Shown in pieces: positions 23,516 through 31,871 of a stretch of DNA of 64,000 bases. Below the pieces are notes generated by a model. It saw nothing but the letters and a program-made list of their open reading frames with translations. It had not been told where the DNA came from and did no database searches. Origin of the DNA: Wenxinia saemankumensis (GTDB lineage Bacteria > Pseudomonadota > Alphaproteobacteria > Rhodobacterales > Rhodobacteraceae); the NCBI RefSeq assembly GCF_900141735.1, contig NZ_FQYO01000004.1:457348-521347 (forward strand), written 5' to 3'. Position 1 is the stretch's first letter. The number at the start of each line of letters is the position of its first letter. The position numbers were made by a program, and so were the translations under genes.

Positions 23516-25749
23516 GCGAAGCTCACATGCCGCGAGAACGGCATCTCCCGCAGCCGCTCCCCCGTCAGGTCGAAGATCGCGGCGGCGAGCGCGGGGGCGG
23601 CGGGCGGCACGGTCGGTTCGCCGATGCCGTGGATGCCGGGGCTGGTCTCGCGGGGGATGATATTCACCCTCGGCGCATTGTAGAGGCGGAGGCCCGGATA
23701 GGCGTCGTAGTTCACCTGTTGCGCCACGCCGCCCGCATAGGTCGTCTCGCAGTTCATCGCATGGGCGAGGCCCCAGATCACGCCGCCCTGGGCCTGGTTC
23801 TCGTAATTGATCGGGTCGAGCACGCGGCCCGCCTCGGTCGCGCACCAGACCTCCTCGATCCGGATGCCGCGGTCCGATCGGCTGACCTCGACGATCTCGG
23901 CCACCGGCACGCCGAAGGAATGGCCGAAGGCGATGCCCCGGCCGCGCCCCTCGGGCGTGCTGCCCCAGTTCGCCGCCTCGGCCGCCGCCTCGATCACGCC
24001 GCGCGAAAAGGGATCGCGGATCAGGCGGAGCCGTTCCTCCACCGGGTCGGCGCCCGCCTCGTGGATGAGTTCGGCCATCAGCGCCTCGATGAACCAGACA
24101 TTGGTCGAGGCGCCGACCGACCGCCAGGAGGATACGGGGGCGAGGCCCTGCGCGATGTAGCCGCTCACCCGGAAATCGCGCAGCTCGTAGGGCGCGTCCC
24201 AGGCGCCGATCGTCAGCATCAGGTCCGCACCCGGCGGCTGCGCGCCCCCGGTCCGCGTCGCCTGGCTGCCCATGACGGAAGGCGCCGCGATGTCGAGGTC
24301 GATGGCCGTGACATGGCCGTCCGCCACCGCGCCGGTGCCACGCGCCAGCGCGATCTGGCGCACGAAATCCTGCTGGAAATCCGTCTCGCGCGAGAAGGTC
24401 AGCTTGACCGGCCGCCCGCCCGCCTGCGCGGCGAGCTCGGCCGCGGCGCGGATATGAAGGATCTCCAGATGTTGGCCGAAGCTGCCGCCCGCATATTGCA
24501 CATGGATCGTTACCGCCTCAGCCGGCAGGCCCGCGACATCCGCCACGACATCGACCGCGGCGCCCGGAACCTGGCTCGCGCACCAGAGGTCGGCCCGGCC
24601 GCCCGCGATCCGCACGGTGGCGCTCAGCGGCTCGAGCGGCTGATGGGCGAGGTAGGGCGCGCGGAATTCCGAGACCGGGCGGGAGGAGGCCGGGAGCGCG
24701 GCCCCCGCATCGCCGTCGTCGCGCTTGCGCTGGTTGCGGTTGTCGTCGCGGATCGCCTCGGCCAGCACGGCCCAGTGCGCCTCCTGCTCGGGCGGGTAGG
24801 GGGAGGGGCCGGTTTCCAGCCGGATCGCCCGTGCCGCCTCCATCGCGTGCCAGGTCGTGCTCGCGAGCACCCCCGCCCCGCCGGTGACGGGATGGACGGA
24901 CAGCACGCCCGGCATCGCCTCGGCGGCGGCGGCGTCGATCCCCGTCACCTCGCCCCGGTTCGGCGCGAGCGCGACCGCGGCGAAGAGCATGTCCGGCAGC
25001 GTCACATCGGTGGAGAAGACCTGGCGGCCGGTCGATTTCGGGACGATGTCGAGCCGCTGCTGCGCCTTTCCCAGAAGGCGGAACTCGGTGGGGGGCTTCA
25101 GCGCGACGCTGCGTGGCGGGGTCAGGGTGGCGGCCACCGGCGCCAGCCCGGCATAGGTCAGGCGCGTGCCGTCCGGCAGGACGATTGCGCCGTCCTCGGC
25201 CCGCAGGCTCTCCCGCTCCACCCCGCTCACCTGCGAGGCGGCGTCGATCAGCGTCTCGCGCGCGGTGGCGCCGGCGATCCGCAGCTTCTCGTAGGCGTCC
25301 TTCACCGTGGTCGACCCGCCGGTGAGCTGCATGGCGATGATCTTGAGCATCCCCGCCATCGCCTCGCGCGAGGCTTCCGCCGCCCAGCCGTAATCGGTGG
25401 GGCGGAAGGGGACGGCCTCGTCCGCGAAGCCGGTATTGTAATAGGCGGGGGCGGGCTGGCCGGGATCGATGCGGACCGAGGCGGGGTCGACCATCAGCTC
25501 CTCGGCCAGCAGGGCGGCCTGGACGTGATAGCCTCCCTGGCCGAGATCGGTGCGCGGGGTGATCAGCGTCACCCCTTCGGCGTCGATGCGGACGTAAGGG
25601 GTGATCGCGGCCTCGCCCGCGCCGAGGCCGGCCGTCAGCGGGTTGTCGTAGTCGGATCGCGCGGCCATAACGCCGAAGGCGACGCCGCCCGAGACGGCCG
25701 TCAGCCCGACGAGGAAGGTGCGGCGGGAGATCGTGCGCAGCCTGCCCAT
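23512..25749 (-). CDS. Molybdopterin-binding subunit of a xanthine dehydrogenase-family hydroxylase (IorB/NicB-like)
   Basis: A 745-residue catalytic subunit of the isoquinoline 1-oxidoreductase/nicotinate dehydrogenase branch. It starts with a twin-arginine-type signal (ISRRTFLVGLTAVSGG), so it is exported folded with its cofactor. Typical segments: RTDLGQGGYHVQAALLAEEL, YAGGSFGQHLE, SWRSVGASTNVWFIEALMAEL and the C-terminal catalytic-Glu loop HGIGEPTVPPAAPALAAAI. It is preceded by the 2Fe-2S subunit gene and followed by a dihaem cytochrome gene. The position between pncB and pncA suggests nicotinate as substrate, but aldehydes or other N-heterocycles are possible. Confidence 0.87.
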   Translation of the reverse strand: MGRLRTISRRTFLVGLTAVSGGVAFGVMAARSDYDNPLTAGLGAGEAAITPYVRIDAEGVTLITPRTDLGQGGYHVQAALLAEELMVDPASVRIDPGQPAPAYYNTGFADEAVPFRPTDYGWAAEASREAMAGMLKIIAMQLTGGSTTVKDAYEKLRIAGATARETLIDAASQVSGVERESLRAEDGAIVLPDGTRLTYAGLAPVAATLTPPRSVALKPPTEFRLLGKAQQRLDIVPKSTGRQVFSTDVTLPDMLFAAVALAPNRGEVTGIDAAAAEAMPGVLSVHPVTGGAGVLASTTWHAMEAARAIRLETGPSPYPPEQEAHWAVLAEAIRDDNRNQRKRDDGDAGAALPASSRPVSEFRAPYLAHQPLEPLSATVRIAGGRADLWCASQVPGAAVDVVADVAGLPAEAVTIHVQYAGGSFGQHLEILHIRAAAELAAQAGGRPVKLTFSRETDFQQDFVRQIALARGTGAVADGHVTAIDLDIAAPSVMGSQATRTGGAQPPGADLMLTIGAWDAPYELRDFRVSGYIAQGLAPVSSWRSVGASTNVWFIEALMAELIHEAGADPVEERLRLIRDPFSRGVIEAAAEAANWGSTPEGRGRGIAFGHSFGVPVAEIVEVSRSDRGIRIEEVWCATEAGRVLDPINYENQAQGGVIWGLAHAMNCETTYAGGVAQQVNYDAYPGLRLYNAPRVNIIPRETSPGIHGIGEPTVPPAAPALAAAIFDLTGERLREMPFSRHVSFA

Positions 25750-25750
25750 C

Positions 25751-26212
25751 TCAGGCCCCCCGCATCCGGCCGGCCGCGTCCCGGATCGCGGCGCGGATCC
25801 GCGGATAGGTCCCGCAGCGGCAGAGATTGCCGCCCATCGCGGCGTCGATCTGGTCGTCCGTCGGGTCGGGGTTCAGCGCCAACAGGTCGGCAGCTTGCAT
25901 GATCTGCCCCGACTGGCAGTAGCCGCATTGCGCCACCTGCGCCTCGATCCAGGCCGCCTGCACCGGGTGCGGCGCCTCCGGCGTGCCGAGACCCTCTATC
26001 GTCACCACGTCCGCGCCTTCCAGCTCCGCCGCGCGGACCTGGCAGGACCGCACGGCCTGCCCGTTCAGATGGACCGTGCAGGCCCCGCATTGGGCGATGC
26101 CGCAGCCGTATTTCGTGCCCGTCAGACCCAGCACGTCGCGCAGCACCCAGAGAAGGGGCATCTCCTCCGGCACCTCGACCTCGCGGGTCACGCCGTTGAC
26201 CGTCAGTTGCAT
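25751..26212 (-). CDS. 2Fe-2S subunit of the molybdenum hydroxylase (IorA/NicA-like)
   Basis: A 153-residue iron-sulfur subunit with the two cluster motifs of the xanthine oxidase family: the plant-ferredoxin type [13 protein letters not shown]...C (about 37-60) and the family-specific CGYCQSG...CRCGTY (about 98-135). It transfers electrons from the Mo centre. It sits 1 bp upstream of the Mo subunit gene. The divergent-like gap to pncA (69 bp) holds no clear terminator. Confidence 0.93.
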   Translation of the reverse strand: MQLTVNGVTREVEVPEEMPLLWVLRDVLGLTGTKYGCGIAQCGACTVHLNGQAVRSCQVRAAELEGADVVTIEGLGTPEAPHPVQAAWIEAQVAQCGYCQSGQIMQAADLLALNPDPTDDQIDAAMGGNLCRCGTYPRIRAAIRDAAGRMRGA

Positions 26213-26281
26213 CTGGCGCCTCCGTGCCGGGCCGTCCGGGCGAGAGTGGCAGGTGGGCGGGGCCCTGTCACGCCGGGGCGA

Positions 26282-26887
26282 TCACGTCAGGGTGATTCCG
26301 GCGCTGCGCATCTCGCCCGTCATGGCGGCGAGCGAACCGTCCAGATCGATCGCGCGGCTGAGGTCGGTACGCACCTCGACCCCGAACCCGAGCTTCGCCG
26401 CGTCGAGCGCGGAATAGGCCACGCAATAGTCCAGCGCGAGGCCGACCAGCGTCAACCGCTCGATCCCGCGGGTCCGCAGGTAGCCCTCCAGCCCCGTCGG
26501 GGTGGAATGGTCGTTCTCGAAGAAGGCGGAATAGCTGTCGATGGCCGGGTTGAAGCCCTTGCGCACGATCAGGTCGCCGTCCAGCCGCAGCTCCGGATGG
26601 AACTCGGCGCCCGGGCTGCCCTGCACGCAATGGTCGGGCCAGAGCACCTGCGGCCCGTAGGGCATGTCCGTCATCGTGAAGGGCGCGGCCCCCGGATGCG
26701 ACGAGGCGAAGGAGGAATGGCCCGCCGGGTGCCAGTCCTGCGTGTAGAGCACCGTGGCGAACTCCCCCATCAACGCGTTGATGCCGGGGACGATGGCATC
26801 GCCCCCGTCGACGGCGAGCGCGCCGCCGGGGCAGAAATCCTTCTGCATGTCGATCACCAGTAGGGCGTGGGCGGCATCGCGGGGCAT
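26282..26887 (-). CDS. pncA: Nicotinamidase
   Basis: Hydrolyses nicotinamide to nicotinate. The 201-residue protein has the catalytic triad D13 (LLVIDMQKDFCPGGAL), K110 (IVRKGFN) and C155 (ALDYCVAYSA), and metal ligands D51, H53 and H57 (QDWHPAGHSSF). The ATG at 26887 has GGAGAGG upstream; further in-frame codons to 26986 overlap the divergent gene's promoter. Same strand as the hydroxylase genes and pncB, so nicotinamide, nicotinate salvage and the hydroxylase form one neighbourhood. Confidence 0.95.
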   Translation of the reverse strand: MPRDAAHALLVIDMQKDFCPGGALAVDGGDAIVPGINALMGEFATVLYTQDWHPAGHSSFASSHPGAAPFTMTDMPYGPQVLWPDHCVQGSPGAEFHPELRLDGDLIVRKGFNPAIDSYSAFFENDHSTPTGLEGYLRTRGIERLTLVGLALDYCVAYSALDAAKLGFGVEVRTDLSRAIDLDGSLAAMTGEMRSAGITLT

Positions 26888-26997
26888 GGGGCCTCTCCGT
26901 CTCGGATGGGCCAGAGCTAACCACCCCGACCGGGGGGTCAAGTTCCCCGCCCGGGATGCCTTGCCGTTCCGGGCCGATGGGTCCACTCCTCCGCCCC

Positions 26998-27771
26998 ATG
27001 GACACGATGCTCTTCGATAGCGCGGCCACGCTCGCCGCCTGCTTCGCCGCCGTGATCGTGGTCGGCCTGTCGAAGGGCGGGCTCGGCGGGGCGATGGCGC
27101 TTCTCGGCGTGCCGCTGATGTCGCTGGTCATGCCGCCGGTGCAGGCGGCGGGCATCCTGCTGCCGATCCTGCTGGTGATGGACGGGGTCTCGCTCTGGTC
27201 GTGGTGGGGGCAATGGGACCGGCGCACGCTGCTGGTCATGCTGCCGGGCGCGGTGGTCGGGATCGCGATCGGCTGGGCGACGGCGGCGATCGTGTCGGAC
27301 CCGATGGTGCGCCTGATCGTCGGTCTGATCGCGCTGGCCTTCGTGCTGCGCTACGTCCAGCTGACCGTGGCGGGGCAGGGCAGCGCCGCGCGTCCCCACC
27401 GGCCGCTGCTCGGCAGCGTCTGGGCGAGTGTCGCCGGCTATACCAGCTTCGTCGCCCATGCCGGCGGGCCGCCCTATCAGGTCTACACGATGCCGCTGCG
27501 TCTGGATCCGAAGGTGTACGTCTCCACCTCGGTCCTGTTCTTCGCGGTGGTGAACGCGATCAAGACGATCCCCTATTTCGCGCTCGGCCAGTTCGACGCG
27601 ACGAACCTTACCACCTCCGCGCTCCTCATGCCGGTCGCGGCGCTCGCGACGCTGTTCGGGGCCTGGCTGGTGAAGAGGATCCGGGCGGAGGTGTTCTATC
27701 CGCTGATGTACGCCTTCGTCGCCGTGGTGGCGGCCAAGCTGATCTGGGACGGGGTCGCGGGGCTGACCTGA
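26998..27771 (+). CDS. TSUP/TauE-SafE family membrane transporter
   Basis: A 257-residue protein with about eight hydrophobic helices and the TauE/SafE repeat pattern: VGLSKGGLGGAMALLGVPLMSLVMPP and later AGYTSFVAHAGGPPYQVYTMPLRL. Members export or import sulfite, sulfoacetate and other organic anions; the substrate here is unknown. Divergent from pncA. Confidence 0.88.
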   Translation: MDTMLFDSAATLAACFAAVIVVGLSKGGLGGAMALLGVPLMSLVMPPVQAAGILLPILLVMDGVSLWSWWGQWDRRTLLVMLPGAVVGIAIGWATAAIVSDPMVRLIVGLIALAFVLRYVQLTVAGQGSAARPHRPLLGSVWASVAGYTSFVAHAGGPPYQVYTMPLRLDPKVYVSTSVLFFAVVNAIKTIPYFALGQFDATNLTTSALLMPVAALATLFGAWLVKRIRAEVFYPLMYAFVAVVAAKLIWDGVAGLT

Positions 27772-27836
27772 GGCCGCTTGCCGGCTGGCCCGGCCGGGCC
27801 TAGCCTCGCCCACGAGTCATCGTGCGGAGTCGCGGA

Positions 27837-28367
27837 ATGGCCACCTTGTTCTACGGGATGAACGTCTCTCTTGACGGCCATGTCGACCACGATGCCTTCG
27901 CGCCGGGGCCCGGGCTCTTCCGCCATTTCATCGAGCAGACGGCGGGGCTGGCCGGCAGCCTGTACGGGCGCGGCCTCTACGGGATCATGCGCTACTGGGA
28001 CGAGGATCGGGCGGATTGGGGCCCGGACGAACGCGCCTTCGCGGCCGCCTGGCGCGCCGTTCCCAAGTGGGTGGCCTCCGCGACGCTGGAGGAGGTGGGG
28101 CCGAACGCCACCCTCCTCGGGGGAGACGCGGTCGCCGCCGCGCGCCGGCTGAAGGCCGAAAGAAAGGGCGGGATCGAGGTGGGGGGCACCGTTCTGGCCC
28201 GCGCGCTGGGCGAGGCGGGCCTTATCGACGAGATCCGGCTCTACCTGCATCCCGTCGTCACCGGGGGCGGCACCCCCTTCTTCGCCGGCTGGAGCCCGCA
28301 GCTGCGCCTGCTCTCGCACGAGGAGATGCCGGGCGGCGTCGTCCTGCTGCGCTACGCCCCCTCCTGA
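27837..28367 (+). CDS. Dihydrofolate reductase / RibD C-terminal-fold family protein
   Basis: A 176-residue protein matching the DHFR-like RibD C-terminal domain: FYGMNVSLDGHVDH at the N-terminus, LYGRGLYGIMRYW, IEVGGTVLARALGEAGLIDEIRLYLHPVVTGGGTPFF and a beta-strand C-terminus. These small stand-alone proteins are NADPH-dependent reductases of mostly unknown substrate. ATG at 27837, with GGAG 12 bp before. It ends in a convergent gap that holds a repeat element. Confidence 0.82.
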   Translation: MATLFYGMNVSLDGHVDHDAFAPGPGLFRHFIEQTAGLAGSLYGRGLYGIMRYWDEDRADWGPDERAFAAAWRAVPKWVASATLEEVGPNATLLGGDAVAAARRLKAERKGGIEVGGTVLARALGEAGLIDEIRLYLHPVVTGGGTPFFAGWSPQLRLLSHEEMPGGVVLLRYAPS

Positions 28368-28398
28368 CCGCCGAAGGGGGACGCGCGCCCCTCCCCCC

Positions 28399-28448
28399 TT
28401 CGCAGGGATACAAATACCGCGCGGGGTCCGGGGGCGCGCAGCCCCCGG
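28399..28448 (-). repeat. Hairpin plus GGTATTT dispersed repeat, copy C
   Basis: Read on the minus strand: CCGGGGGC-TGCGC-GCCCCCGG, then 9 bases, then GGTATTTGTATCCCTGCGAAGG. The same 8-bp stem and a GGTAT motif recur at 41297-41343 and a similar form at 59444-59502. It lies between two convergent genes, a typical place for a REP-like or bidirectional-terminator element. Confidence 0.55.
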
Positions 28449-28468
28449 TCCCGAAGGCGTGGCCGGAC

Positions 28469-29602
28469 CTAGCGGTCGATCCAGGCCCCGTCCGCCTGCG
28501 ACGAGCGCTGGCAGGCGTCGATGAACCACATCCCCTCCAGCCCCGAGGCGATGTCCGGCACCAGCGCGGCGTCGCCGCGGCCCCGGATCGCGTCGGCGAC
28601 ATCGGTGTAGAGATTGGCGAAGCCCTCGAGATAGCCCTCGGGATGGCCCGGCGGAATCCGCGTCCAGTCGCCACCGCCCGAGCCCAGCCCCGCGCCGCCG
28701 CGCGTCAGGCGCCGCGTCGGCTCACCGATCGGGGTGTAGAACAGCTGGTTCGGGTTCTCCTGGTGCCACTCGATCCCGCCCTTGGTGCCGTAGACGCGCA
28801 GGCGGACGCCGTTCTCGTTGCCGATCGCGACCTGAGAGCACCAGAGCGTGCCCCGCGCGCCGCCCTCGAAATGCAGCAGGATATGCGCGTTGTCGTCGAC
28901 GCGGCGCCCCTCTCCGAAGCTCTGCAGCTCGCAGGCCAGCTTGGTCGGTGCCTTGCCGGTGACGAAGGTGGCGAGGTTGAGCGCGTGGGTGCCGATGTCG
29001 CCGATGGCGCCCGCGCCGGACTTCGCCGGATCCGTGCGCCATTCGGCCTGCTTGTTGCCGCTGCTCTCCACCCCGCTCTCGGCCATCCAGTCCTGCAGGT
29101 ACTCGGCGTTGATGAGACGGATCTCGCCGAGATCGCCGTTCGCCACCATCTGGCGGGCCTGCCGGATCAGCGGATAGCCGGTATAGTTGTGCGTCAGGAA
29201 GAACCGCGCCTTCGACGCCTTCACCGCCTCCTCGATGCGTCGGGCATCCTCGGGCGTGGCGGCGAGCGGCTTGTCGCAGATCACGTGGATCCCCGCCTCG
29301 AGGAAGGCGATGGCCGGGGCGGCGTGCATGTGGTTCGGGGTCACGATGGAGACCGCCTCGATGCCGTCCTCGCGGGCGGCCTCTGCCTTCGCCATCTCCT
29401 CGAACGAGGCGTAGCTGCGATCGGGCGCGATGCCGAGTTCCTCGGCCGAGGCGCTGGCGCGCTCGGCGTTGGAGGACAGCGCCCCGGCGACGAGGCGGAA
29501 GCGGTCGTCGATGCGGCTGGCGATGCGGTGGACGCCGCCGATGAAGGCGCCCTGTCCGCCGCCCACCATGCCGAGACGGATCGGGTCGTGTGCGTTGCTC
29601 AT
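28469..29602 (-). CDS. Gfo/Idh/MocA-family oxidoreductase
   Basis: A 377-residue NAD(P)-dependent sugar or polyol dehydrogenase. The N-terminal Rossmann fold begins IRLGMVGGGQGAFIGGVHR; the family's catalytic-lysine motif is CDKPLAAT (EKP-like), and GAIGDIGTHALNLATF supplies the GGG/DxGxH element. It starts by ATGA overlap with the isomerase gene upstream. With that partner it probably acts on a sugar released in the glycoside regulon; substrate unknown. Confidence 0.9.
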   Translation of the reverse strand: MSNAHDPIRLGMVGGGQGAFIGGVHRIASRIDDRFRLVAGALSSNAERASASAEELGIAPDRSYASFEEMAKAEAAREDGIEAVSIVTPNHMHAAPAIAFLEAGIHVICDKPLAATPEDARRIEEAVKASKARFFLTHNYTGYPLIRQARQMVANGDLGEIRLINAEYLQDWMAESGVESSGNKQAEWRTDPAKSGAGAIGDIGTHALNLATFVTGKAPTKLACELQSFGEGRRVDDNAHILLHFEGGARGTLWCSQVAIGNENGVRLRVYGTKGGIEWHQENPNQLFYTPIGEPTRRLTRGGAGLGSGGGDWTRIPPGHPEGYLEGFANLYTDVADAIRGRGDAALVPDIASGLEGMWFIDACQRSSQADGAWIDR

Positions 29603-30657
29603 AGTCCGAGCATCCTCTTGATCTGGGCCTCGTCCCGCTCGCCGCCGGCGAAGTCGTCGAAGGCCGTCTTCGGCGCCTCGATCAGGTGCGAGGCGATGAA
29701 GGGCGCGCCCTCCGCCGCGCCCTGCTCGGCGCTCTTGATGCAGCATTCCCATTCCAGGACGGCCCAGCTGTCGTAGCCGTACTGCGTGAGCTTGGAGAAG
29801 ATCGCGCCGAAATCGACCTGCCCGTCGCCGAGGCTGCGGAAGCGCCCCGCGCGGTTGGTCCAGCCCTGGTAGCCCGAATAGACGCCTTGCCGGCCGTCCG
29901 GATTGAACTCGGCATCCTTGACGTGAAAGGCCGTGATCCGGTCGTGGTAGAGGTCGATGAAGGCGAGGTAGTCCATCTGCTGCAGCAGGAAGTGGCTGGG
30001 ATCGTAGTTGATCGTCGCCGCGACATGGCCGCCGCAGGCATCGACGAACATCTCGTAGGTCGCGCCGTCGAACACGTCCTCGCCGGGATGGATCTCGTAA
30101 CCGATGTCCTGGCCGAGATCGGCGTAGTGATCGAGGATCGGCGTCCAGCGGCGGCCGAGCTCGGCGAAGGCCTCCTCGATCAGGCCCGCGGGCCGCTGCG
30201 GCCAGGGGTAGAGGAACGGGAAGGCGAGCGAGCCGGTGAAGCTGACCGTGTGCGACAGGCCCATGTTGGCCGAGGCCTGCGCCGTCTTCTTCATCATGTC
30301 GACGGCCCAGGCCTGACGGTCCTTCGGCTTGCCGTGGAGATGGGACGGGGCGAAGGCGTCGAACGCGTCGTCGTAGACCGGGTTCACCGCGACGAGCTGG
30401 CCGATCAGGTGGGTCGACAGTTCGGTCACCTCGACGCCGCCCTCGGCGCACTGTCCCTTGATCTCGTCGCAGTAATCCTTCGACTCCGCCGCTTTCGCGA
30501 TGTCGATGAACCGGGCGTCCCAGGCCGGGATCTGCACGCCCTTGTAGCCGAGATCGCCGGCCCATTTCGCGATGGAGGGCAGCGAGTTGAACGGCGCCGC
30601 ATCCCCCGCGAACTGGGCGAGGAAGATCGCCGGCCCCTTGATCTGGGTCTGTGTCAT
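29599..30657 (-). CDS. Sugar phosphate isomerase/epimerase family protein (TIM barrel)
   Basis: A 352-residue xylose-isomerase-like TIM barrel: LGYKGVQIPAWD, VTELSTHLIGQLVAVNP, YEIHPGEDVFDG, INYDPSHFLLQQMDYLAFI, ITAFHVKDAEF and AVLEWECCI carry the Glu/Asp/His metal ligands in the expected order. Such enzymes act with Gfo/Idh oxidoreductases in inositol and 3-keto-glycoside pathways. It is the first gene after the LacI regulator (41 bp) and overlaps the oxidoreductase gene by 4 bases. Confidence 0.88.
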   Translation of the reverse strand: MTQTQIKGPAIFLAQFAGDAAPFNSLPSIAKWAGDLGYKGVQIPAWDARFIDIAKAAESKDYCDEIKGQCAEGGVEVTELSTHLIGQLVAVNPVYDDAFDAFAPSHLHGKPKDRQAWAVDMMKKTAQASANMGLSHTVSFTGSLAFPFLYPWPQRPAGLIEEAFAELGRRWTPILDHYADLGQDIGYEIHPGEDVFDGATYEMFVDACGGHVAATINYDPSHFLLQQMDYLAFIDLYHDRITAFHVKDAEFNPDGRQGVYSGYQGWTNRAGRFRSLGDGQVDFGAIFSKLTQYGYDSWAVLEWECCIKSAEQGAAEGAPFIASHLIEAPKTAFDDFAGGERDEAQIKRMLGL

Positions 30658-30697
30658 GGAAGTCTCCGTTACTGGTCGGATTGGCCCGGATTCCGAA

Positions 30698-31717
30698 TCA
30701 GGCGAACTCTGTCGGAACCTCGAGATGATGCAAGGGCGGCTCGCCGGGAAACCGGATCGCGCGGATCGCCGCCTGCGCGAGGAAGTCTCCGGTCTCGCGG
30801 ACGTTCTCGGTCACGACGAGGATCCGGCTGCGGAACGCCTTGAGGATCGGAAAGGCCTCCTTGGCGACGATGTCGACATCGGTGCCCACGTCGAATCCCT
30901 CTGCCTCCATGCCCGCGACGGCGGCCATCGCGGCCTTGGTCGATCCGGAGGCGAGGCCGTCGATGGTGGGGTCGGCGGCGAGGCGGGCGGCGACTGCGAG
31001 TCCGACCTTGTCCTGATCCTCGTCGGAACTGGCCTCGTCCAGCAGCGTGGCCCTGATCCCCGCCTCCGCCGCGGCGGCGAGGAATCCCTCGATCATCGCC
31101 TGGGCATAGGTCTGGTCGCGCGGCGGCGCGATCAGAACCACGTTGCGGCGCCCCCGCTCGACCAGCGCGCGGATGGCGAGCCGGCCATAGGCCGCGTTGT
31201 CGTAATCGGCCCAGCCGTGCCGGTCGCTCCAGATCGTGCGGCCATGCGTGGCAAAGGGGAATCCACGGTCGAGCAGGAAGGCGACGCGCTCGTCCTCGGG
31301 CTTGATCTGGTTGAAGACGAGCGCGTCGGCCGAGCGGTTCTCGACGATGTAGCGGATCGGCTTCATCGGATCCTCGTCCGGGAAATACGGCGTCATGATG
31401 AGGTGGAAGGGCGTGCCCCGCAGCGCCCCGGCGAGCGAGGAGATGAGCCGCGCCGTATGGGTCATCTGCTCGTGCTCGGTCGACATCACGAGGCTGATGA
31501 CGTTGGTGCGCCCGGTCCGCAGCCGGACCCCGGCCCGGTTCGGCACGTAGCCGATCTCGGCGGCGATCCGGCGCACCCTCTCCTTCGTCTCGGCGCCGAT
31601 GTCGGGGGCGTCGTTCAGCGCGCGGCTGACCGTCGGCACGGCAAGGCCGGTCAACGCCGAAATCGTCTTCAGCGTCGGCTTGGCCTGCAGGGCCTCGGGT
31701 CGTGTGCCCTCGGGCAT
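30698..31717 (-). CDS. LacI-family transcriptional regulator
   Basis: A 339-residue repressor. N-terminal LacI helix-turn-helix TLKTISALTGLAVPTVSRALND (about 15-36) and hinge region RIAAEIGYVPNRAGVRLRTGRT, then a periplasmic-binding-protein-like ligand domain (ISLVMSTEHEQM, ADALVFNQIKPED, DNAAYGRLAIRALVERGRRNVVLI). ATG at 31717; in-frame codons further up run into the divergent gene. It is divergent from the ABC importer and precedes the isomerase/oxidoreductase pair, so it most likely controls both directions. Confidence 0.93.
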   Translation of the reverse strand: MPEGTRPEALQAKPTLKTISALTGLAVPTVSRALNDAPDIGAETKERVRRIAAEIGYVPNRAGVRLRTGRTNVISLVMSTEHEQMTHTARLISSLAGALRGTPFHLIMTPYFPDEDPMKPIRYIVENRSADALVFNQIKPEDERVAFLLDRGFPFATHGRTIWSDRHGWADYDNAAYGRLAIRALVERGRRNVVLIAPPRDQTYAQAMIEGFLAAAAEAGIRATLLDEASSDEDQDKVGLAVAARLAADPTIDGLASGSTKAAMAAVAGMEAEGFDVGTDVDIVAKEAFPILKAFRSRILVVTENVRETGDFLAQAAIRAIRFPGEPPLHHLEVPTEFA

Positions 31718-31805
31718 CCGGTGTCGTTCCCCCCTATGGATACAGGCGTCCGGACCGTCCTCCACGGTCCTGTCGCCCGGCGTCGCATCCGTGAAAGATT
31801 GTGAC

Positions 31806-31852
31806 TTGCCAGCCTTTTCTAAATCGATATAGGCATGTCTACAACGATTTAG
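31806..31852 (+). promoter_or_regulatory. ABC-importer promoter with LacI-type operator
   Basis: TTGCCA (31806-31811), a 16-bp spacer and TATAGG (31828-31833) form a plausible promoter. Perfect inverted arms CTAAATCG (31819-31826) and CGATTTAG (31845-31852) straddle the -10; each arm has the central CG seen in LacI-family operators (AAATCGATAT and CAACGATTT). Binding here would block the importer operon directly. Confidence 0.62.
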
Positions 31853-31871
31853 TCTAGGGAGGATGTAGATC

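Noticed and set aside
23527..25902. Long plus-strand frame (791 codons) opposite the Mo hydroxylase gene
   Set aside because: Same cause; the minus-strand gene has clear family motifs throughout.
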